Shown here: piece by piece, positions 59,674 to 64,000 of the stretch
Layout of the letters: every line of letters starts with the position of its first letter
Position numbering within the stretch: the stretch's first letter is position 1
NCBI RefSeq assembly: GCF_008329605.1
Contig: NZ_NPKO01000002.1
Location: forward strand, 791,043 to 855,042
Origin: Mycolicibacterium sp. P9-64
GTDB lineage: Bacteria > Actinomycetota > Actinomycetes > Mycobacteriales > Mycobacteriaceae
DNA length: 64,000 nt
Direction: 5' to 3'
Made by a program: the position numbers and the translations under genes
Notes under the pieces: generated by a model
What the model saw: only the letters and a program-made list of their open reading frames with translations
The model's database searches: none
Told to the model about the DNA's origin: nothing

Positions 59674-60126
59674 ATGCCCGATTCTGATACCCACCCCGGC
59701 TCCGCCCGCCCGACGATCGACCACGAGATCAAGATCGCGGCCGCACCCGAGAAGGTCTTCGGTGCCCTGACGACGCTGGACGGCGTCAAGGGCTGGCATG
59801 CGCCGACCGCGACGGGAAGCGGGGAGGTCGGTAGCGTTTGGGTGTTCTCGTTCGCCGACCATCCCGAATTCGCTTGGGAGGTAGTGGCTTCCGAACCGGT
59901 CAGCAGGGTGCAGTGGCGGTGCACCCGCGGGCCTGGCGACTCGGTCGGCACCACGGCGACCTTCACCGTCGCCGCTGCAGGCCAGCGGACCCTTCTGGAG
60001 CTTCAGCACGCAGGCTGGCCGGGTACCCACGGCAACTTCCGCAAGTGCAATACGACGTGGGGCGTGCTCCTGCACCATCTGCGCGACTACGTCGAGACCG
60101 GCAAAGCCGTTACGGCATTCGAGTAA
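59674..60126 (+). CDS. SRPBCC/START-fold protein (AHSA1-like)
   Basis: A 150-residue SRPBCC-domain protein with H-E-I-K-I-A-A-A-P-E-K-V-F-G-A-L-T-T at its start and L-R-D-Y-V-E-T-G-K at its end, typical of Aha1/SRPBCC proteins. A hydrophobic cavity for aromatic or steroid ligands is expected. Placed between two UbiD-like genes with spacings of 9 and 8 bases, it may deliver or sense the hydrophobic substrate. Confidence 0.82.
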   Translation: MPDSDTHPGSARPTIDHEIKIAAAPEKVFGALTTLDGVKGWHAPTATGSGEVGSVWVFSFADHPEFAWEVVASEPVSRVQWRCTRGPGDSVGTTATFTVAAAGQRTLLELQHAGWPGTHGNFRKCNTTWGVLLHHLRDYVETGKAVTAFE

Positions 60127-60134
60127 GGACCCCA

Positions 60135-61763
60135 ATGCCACAGCAGAGCCTCGGCGACTTCGTCGACGACATGGAGAAGGCGGGCCTCCTGGTCCGGATC
60201 AAGGAAGAGAAGCGGGTCGACGAACTGCCCGCCGTCATGGAGGCCAACCCGCTGACCGCGGTTCTGGTGGAGAAGATCACCGACTGCGAGTTCCAGTTCC
60301 TCGCCAACGCGTATTCGAACCAGGACCAGACGGCGTGGGCGCTCGGCTGTGACAAGAGCGAAACCGGCCGTCGGATGGTCGAACTCGGCAAGGGCAGGAT
60401 CAAACCCGAGATCGTCGACACCGCGCCGTGCAAGGAGGTCATCCTCACCGGTGACGACGTCGACCTGACGCGGTTGCCGCTGTTCCTGCACCACGACCGC
60501 GACGGCCACGCCTACACCAACGACAACTTGGTGGTGAGCAAGCACCCGGACACGGGCGTCTACGACTGGGGCATCTACCGCAGCATGTTCCGGACCAAGA
60601 ACGAGAAGTTGTTCGACATGACGTGCACGTCGCACCGTGCGCGGCTGAATGCCCAAGCCGCACAGGCCAAGGGCCAGAACCTCGAGCTGGCGATCGTGCT
60701 CGGCGGCCCACTGGTGGACAAGGTCGCCGCGCTGACGGGCGTCCCACCGGGTACCGACGACTTCGAGGTGCTCGGCAGCTTCTACGGGCACCCCGCGAAG
60801 CTGGTGAAGTGCGAGACCATCGACCTGCTGGTGCCCGCCAACGCCGAGATCGTGATCGAGTGCGAGCTGATGGCCACCGAGGGGCTGACGCACGACGAGG
60901 GTCCGTACGGCGAGTTCACCGGGATGTACGGCGGTGGCATCAAGGCCAACTTCCGCGCGGTCGTCAAGGCGATGACCTTCCGCAAGGGTGGCATCTTCCA
61001 GCACGCGACCATCGGTGGCCTGCACCCTTGGTACACCGACAACATGCTCCAGCTGCCCATGATCGAGTCCGACCTCTATGGTGGGCTCGCGATGGCGGGC
61101 ATCGACGTCAAGGAAGTCCGCGCGCCGCTCGGCGGATTGTCGAACATCGCGTACGCGAAGATCAATACCCGCGGAGCCGGTGACTCCAAGCAGGCGCTCG
61201 GCGTGATGCTGACGTGTTCGAAGCAGGGCCTTCCGAAGATCGCCATGGTCTTCGACGAGGACGTCGACATCTGGGACGACAACGCCGTGCAGTTCGCGAT
61301 GGCCTTCCGGTACATGCCGCACCTCGACACGGTGACCATTCCGAACGGCAACACGATGACCGTCGACCCGATGATCGCCGAGGACGCATCACCGGGTACC
61401 GCGTCGAAGATCGGCTTGGACTGCACCATCCCGATCAGCCCCAAGTTCAACAAGACGCACTTCGACCGCAGCACCGTGTTCGAACTCGGCGATCCACCAC
61501 CCGACGTCGTCCCGATGTCGGAGGCGGAGCTGACGCTCGACATGGCCGCGCTCATCCGGGAGGCTCCCAGGACCTGGAAGGAGATCCTGCAGAACTACCA
61601 CGGGCAGCCGTACCGGGCCGTCTACGGGGCGTTCAGCAATCTTCGCCATCAGCTCGGGCGTTGCGACGACGAGCCGTGGTACCGCTACACGTTCTCCGAT
61701 ACCGACTTCGCGGTCACCCCGCAGGAGGGTTCGCCGTCCAACTTCGATCCGCGGCATCGCTGA
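60135..61763 (+). CDS. UbiD-family prFMN-dependent (de)carboxylase, second copy
   Basis: A 542-residue UbiD-like protein, divergent from the copy at 58222. Motifs: L-F-L-H-H-D-R-D-G-H-A-Y-T-N in the N-terminal part, D-E-G-P-Y-G-E-F-T-G-M-Y in the core with the conserved Glu residues, and an extended C-terminal tail. Two UbiD paralogues in one run suggest either sequential decarboxylations or a heteromeric enzyme, as in some phenol- and aryl-carboxylating systems. The ATG at 60135 is preceded by TAAGGAC. Confidence 0.87.
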   Translation: MPQQSLGDFVDDMEKAGLLVRIKEEKRVDELPAVMEANPLTAVLVEKITDCEFQFLANAYSNQDQTAWALGCDKSETGRRMVELGKGRIKPEIVDTAPCKEVILTGDDVDLTRLPLFLHHDRDGHAYTNDNLVVSKHPDTGVYDWGIYRSMFRTKNEKLFDMTCTSHRARLNAQAAQAKGQNLELAIVLGGPLVDKVAALTGVPPGTDDFEVLGSFYGHPAKLVKCETIDLLVPANAEIVIECELMATEGLTHDEGPYGEFTGMYGGGIKANFRAVVKAMTFRKGGIFQHATIGGLHPWYTDNMLQLPMIESDLYGGLAMAGIDVKEVRAPLGGLSNIAYAKINTRGAGDSKQALGVMLTCSKQGLPKIAMVFDEDVDIWDDNAVQFAMAFRYMPHLDTVTIPNGNTMTVDPMIAEDASPGTASKIGLDCTIPISPKFNKTHFDRSTVFELGDPPPDVVPMSEAELTLDMAALIREAPRTWKEILQNYHGQPYRAVYGAFSNLRHQLGRCDDEPWYRYTFSDTDFAVTPQEGSPSNFDPRHR

Positions 61764-61796
61764 CCGATCCGGCGGCGCTGCCGTTATCGTGAGCCG

Positions 61797-63806
61797 GTGG
61801 AAGGGACGCCATTCGGCCGCTACCAGCTGATCGACCTGCTGGGTCGTGGCGGGATGGGCGAGGTGTGGCGCGCCCACGACACGGAAATCGACCGCGTGGT
61901 TGCGCTGAAGATGCTGCTTCCCCACTTCGCCAAGGACCCCGACTTCGACAAGCGGTTTCGTCGCGAGGCCCGAATCGCCGCGCGCCTCAACGACCCGCAC
62001 GTCGTGCCGATCCACGACGTCGGCGAGATCGACGGACGGCTCTACGTCACGATGCGGCTCATCGACGGCGTCGATCTGGACGAGTTGCTGCGAGCCGGCC
62101 CGCTGCCGCCCGAACGTGCGGTGCACATCATCGAGCAGATCGCATCGGCGCTGCACACCGCCCATCGCGCCGGGCTGGTGCACCGCGACGTGAAGCCGTC
62201 CAACATTCTGTTGGCCGACAACGACTTCGCCTATCTCATCGACTTCGGCATCGCGCGCGCCGCGGATGACACGGGCTTGACGTCCGAGGGAGCCACGATC
62301 GGCACCTGGGCCTACATGGCGCCAGAACGCTTCCAGTCCGGTGACATCGAGCCGAGCTCCGACATCTACGCGCTCGCGTGCGTCTTCTACCAGTGCCTCA
62401 CCGGTGAACCACCCTTTCCAGGCAATACCCTCGAGCAGGTCGCGGTCGGCCACATGGTCGCGCCACCGCCACGGGCGTCCGAGACGAAGGACACCGTCCC
62501 GACGGGATTGGACCGGGTCATCGAGACGGGGCTGGCCAAACAGACCACGGAGCGGTACTCCACCGCCGTCGAGCTGGCTTCCGCCGCACGACGGGCCATC
62601 GCCGAACCGACGAGTCAACCGCACAGCGCTCCAACACAATTCGCACCGATCAGCGACAGCAGCCCGCGCTGGACCGCGCCGCCGAACGCCGCATTGACCT
62701 ACCCGACACCGCCCCCGCAACATGGCCAGCCACAGCACGGGCCACCGCCGACGCACGGCCCGCCCCCGACATACGGCCCGCCACCACAGTGGGCCCCGCA
62801 GCCACCGCAGCAGTGGGGCCCGCCGCCGACGGCACCGCCCACCGAGAAACCGTTGGGACGCCGGCGCGGTGTCCTGATCGGCGCCATAGCGTTCGTCGTG
62901 GCGGTGATCGCCATCGCGGGTGCAGTGTTCGCGGTCGTCGGGCGCAATGGGGGCGGCAATTCGCCTTCGAAGCCATCTGCCCCGGCCGCCGCCGGCACCG
63001 ACTTCAGCGGCACCTACCGAGTCGACTACGGTCCTGGGACGGATCTCGACGACAAGCCGGTCGCGAATGCTCCTGCCACGACCAGTAGTTGGGACGTCCG
63101 CTCGGAGTGCGGCGCCAGGGGCTGCGTCGCGACGGCGGCGAGTGCCAGCGGCAATTCCCTCTTGTCGAACATGACATTCGATCGATTGGGCGATAGGTGG
63201 GTAGCCGTCGGCATCGCGTCGGCGGAGTGCGGCGGTGCGACGCCCTCCGAGGTATGGGTGGTGGTGACGTTGCAACCGCAGTCCGACGGCTCGCTGACCG
63301 GTGACACCGTCAGATCCTCGACCGACAGCTTGTGCGCCGCCAAGCGCAGTGTGAAGTTCACCCGCACTGGCGATCCCGATCTCGGCAAGGTTCCCGATCC
63401 GGCGGTTATCCCGCCGCGAGTGGTGAGCCCTGCCGACGGGCTTCGTGGCAGTTACCGCCAGACGACGACCTTCACGAACGGCCCCGTGGTTCCTGGCAAG
63501 GTGCTCGCAGCAGATACGTTCTGCCTGCGCACCGGCGATCGGTGCATGAGCTTGTTCCACGCCGGCGGTGGAGCCGTCACCTTGATGTACGCCGACGACA
63601 AGTGGACCCGCAACGAACAGGGCACCACGACGTGCGGTGCGGGCGGCACGGCGCAGATCACGATCACCGCGGACTACCCGATGCCCCGGCAGTTGGACGA
63701 CCCGATCGCGGTGCTCACCGGGCGGGGCACTCAAACCGTCGCGGCGGGCGGGGACTGCACTGGCGGTGGGGATTTCGAGGACCAGTTCCAGCGCACGGGG
63801 GACTAG
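61797..63806 (+). CDS. Transmembrane Ser/Thr protein kinase (PknF-like)
   Basis: A 669-residue receptor-type kinase starting with GTG. The kinase domain (about 9-270) is complete: Gly loop G-R-G-G-M-G-E-V, V-A-L-K (Lys38), H-R-D-V-K-P-S-N at about 128, D-F-G at about 149, A-P-E. A Pro/His/Gln-rich linker (about 300-350) leads to one membrane helix (about 357-380) and an extracytoplasmic domain of about 285 residues with several Cys and a beta-rich pattern, presumably a ligand sensor. Substrates are unknown. The spacing to the UbiD gene is short (33 bases), but co-function is not implied. Confidence 0.9.
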   Translation: MEGTPFGRYQLIDLLGRGGMGEVWRAHDTEIDRVVALKMLLPHFAKDPDFDKRFRREARIAARLNDPHVVPIHDVGEIDGRLYVTMRLIDGVDLDELLRAGPLPPERAVHIIEQIASALHTAHRAGLVHRDVKPSNILLADNDFAYLIDFGIARAADDTGLTSEGATIGTWAYMAPERFQSGDIEPSSDIYALACVFYQCLTGEPPFPGNTLEQVAVGHMVAPPPRASETKDTVPTGLDRVIETGLAKQTTERYSTAVELASAARRAIAEPTSQPHSAPTQFAPISDSSPRWTAPPNAALTYPTPPPQHGQPQHGPPPTHGPPPTYGPPPQWAPQPPQQWGPPPTAPPTEKPLGRRRGVLIGAIAFVVAVIAIAGAVFAVVGRNGGGNSPSKPSAPAAAGTDFSGTYRVDYGPGTDLDDKPVANAPATTSSWDVRSECGARGCVATAASASGNSLLSNMTFDRLGDRWVAVGIASAECGGATPSEVWVVVTLQPQSDGSLTGDTVRSSTDSLCAAKRSVKFTRTGDPDLGKVPDPAVIPPRVVSPADGLRGSYRQTTTFTNGPVVPGKVLAADTFCLRTGDRCMSLFHAGGGAVTLMYADDKWTRNEQGTTTCGAGGTAQITITADYPMPRQLDDPIAVLTGRGTQTVAAGGDCTGGGDFEDQFQRTGD

Positions 63807-63817
63807 CGCCCGGTCCG

Positions 63818-64000
63818 TTAGAACGGCGGTGGGTCTTCGTCGATGGCGTGTTGGTTGCGTTGGCGTTCGGCGTGGCGTCGTTGGGCGGTTTGTTGGGCGC
63901 GGGTGGTCGTGCGGGTGGGCATGATGAGGCCACGTTCGGGCGTGCCGGTGGCCGCTTCGGGTGTGACGGTGCCCGGCGGTAGCGGTGTGGTGGTGTCCCA
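63818..64000 (-). CDS. 3' end of a DUF222/HNH endonuclease (13E12-type) gene
   Basis: The last 60 codons of a minus-strand gene entering from the right edge. The reading frame from the edge gives a T-P-E-R-G-L-I-M-P-T-R stretch, an Arg/Gln-rich helix and the ending D-E-D-P-P-P-F. This is the C-terminal pattern of the mycobacterial 13E12 repeat/DUF222-HNH family. The catalytic part is outside the window, and these genes are frequently repeated in mycobacterial genomes. Confidence 0.75.
   Translation of the reverse strand, partial: WDTTTPLPPGTVTPEAATGTPERGLIMPTRTTTRAQQTAQRRHAERQRNQHAIDEDPPPF

Noticed and set aside
61389..63734. 781-codon open frame opposite the kinase
   Set aside because: Codon-bias shadow; the kinase motifs on the plus strand are complete.

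Overview
The window is a GC-rich actinobacterial chromosome segment, almost certainly from a non-tuberculous Mycobacterium (Mycolicibacterium-type). The evidence is the KstR-type cholesterol catabolism locus in the same gene order as M. tuberculosis Rv3545c-Rv3529c, a PGRS-type glycine-rich protein, an MPT63-like secreted antigen, hemophore-like proteins, an Esp/PPE-like secreted pair, a PknF-like kinase and a 13E12-type (DUF222) gene end. I see no rRNA, tRNA, CRISPR array, insertion sequence or prophage.

Layout. (1) 1-4441: the 3' part of the igr operon, fadE28(partial)-fadE29-chsH2-chsH1-ltp2, which removes the last propionyl side-chain unit of cholesterol. (2) 5058-25751: a one-directional block that looks like a cell-surface polysaccharide cluster. 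It holds two atypical LuxR-type regulators flanking a Gly/Ser-rich membrane protein, then GlmS, two GT2 enzymes, an epimerase, a polysaccharide deacetylase, a Wzx-type flippase, a large polymerase/GT-C-like membrane protein and an exported GH. Embedded in it is a five-gene module: a stand-alone NRPS adenylation domain, a carrier protein, an FAD amine oxidase, a KamA-like radical SAM aminomutase and a GNAT-like protein. The adenylation pocket residues read D-T-E-D-V-G-T-M-I-K, which matches, as I recall it, the beta-lysine code of viomycin/streptothricin-type enzymes. My main proposal is that this block makes a beta-lysylated (or other beta-aminoacylated) surface polysaccharide. (3) 26227-35341: surface and secreted proteins (PGRS without PE, GH16, an EEP-family membrane enzyme, an Esp-like pair, a bitopic protein, an MPT63-like protein, an MPTR-like protein). 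(4) 35838-41257: the rest of the cholesterol ring genes, a MaoC hydratase and kstD divergent from hsaE-hsaG-hsaF, with a perfect KstR operator between. (5) 41452-50585: accessory genes (repeat-containing secreted protein, two hemophore-like proteins, a YcgR/YcgQ-like pair, DUF899, a serine hydrolase, a RecQ-phosphoribosyltransferase fusion). (6) 50601-54797: an IclR regulator divergent from the Rv3531c-Rv3530c-Rv3529c orthologues, with a KstR operator and a separate palindrome in the promoter gap. (7) 54802-61763: a metallo-beta-lactamase-fold protein and a decarboxylase-rich group (amidohydrolase-type decarboxylase, UbiX-like, two UbiD-like, SRPBCC). (8) 61797-64000: a transmembrane Ser/Thr kinase and the 3' end of a DUF222/HNH gene.

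How the parts fit. The steroid genes bracket the polysaccharide/surface block, so relative to M. tuberculosis about 31 kb sits between ltp2 and the Rv3538 orthologue. The polysaccharide block and the PGRS-like gene share an upstream element of about 81 bp (8370-8450 and 26227-26307, about 64 matches by eye, no gaps), and a weaker promoter-core version precedes the Gly/Ser-rich gene (6103-6132). This suggests one regulon, plausibly run by the two response-regulator-like proteins, both of which have Asn where the phospho-acceptor Asp should be.
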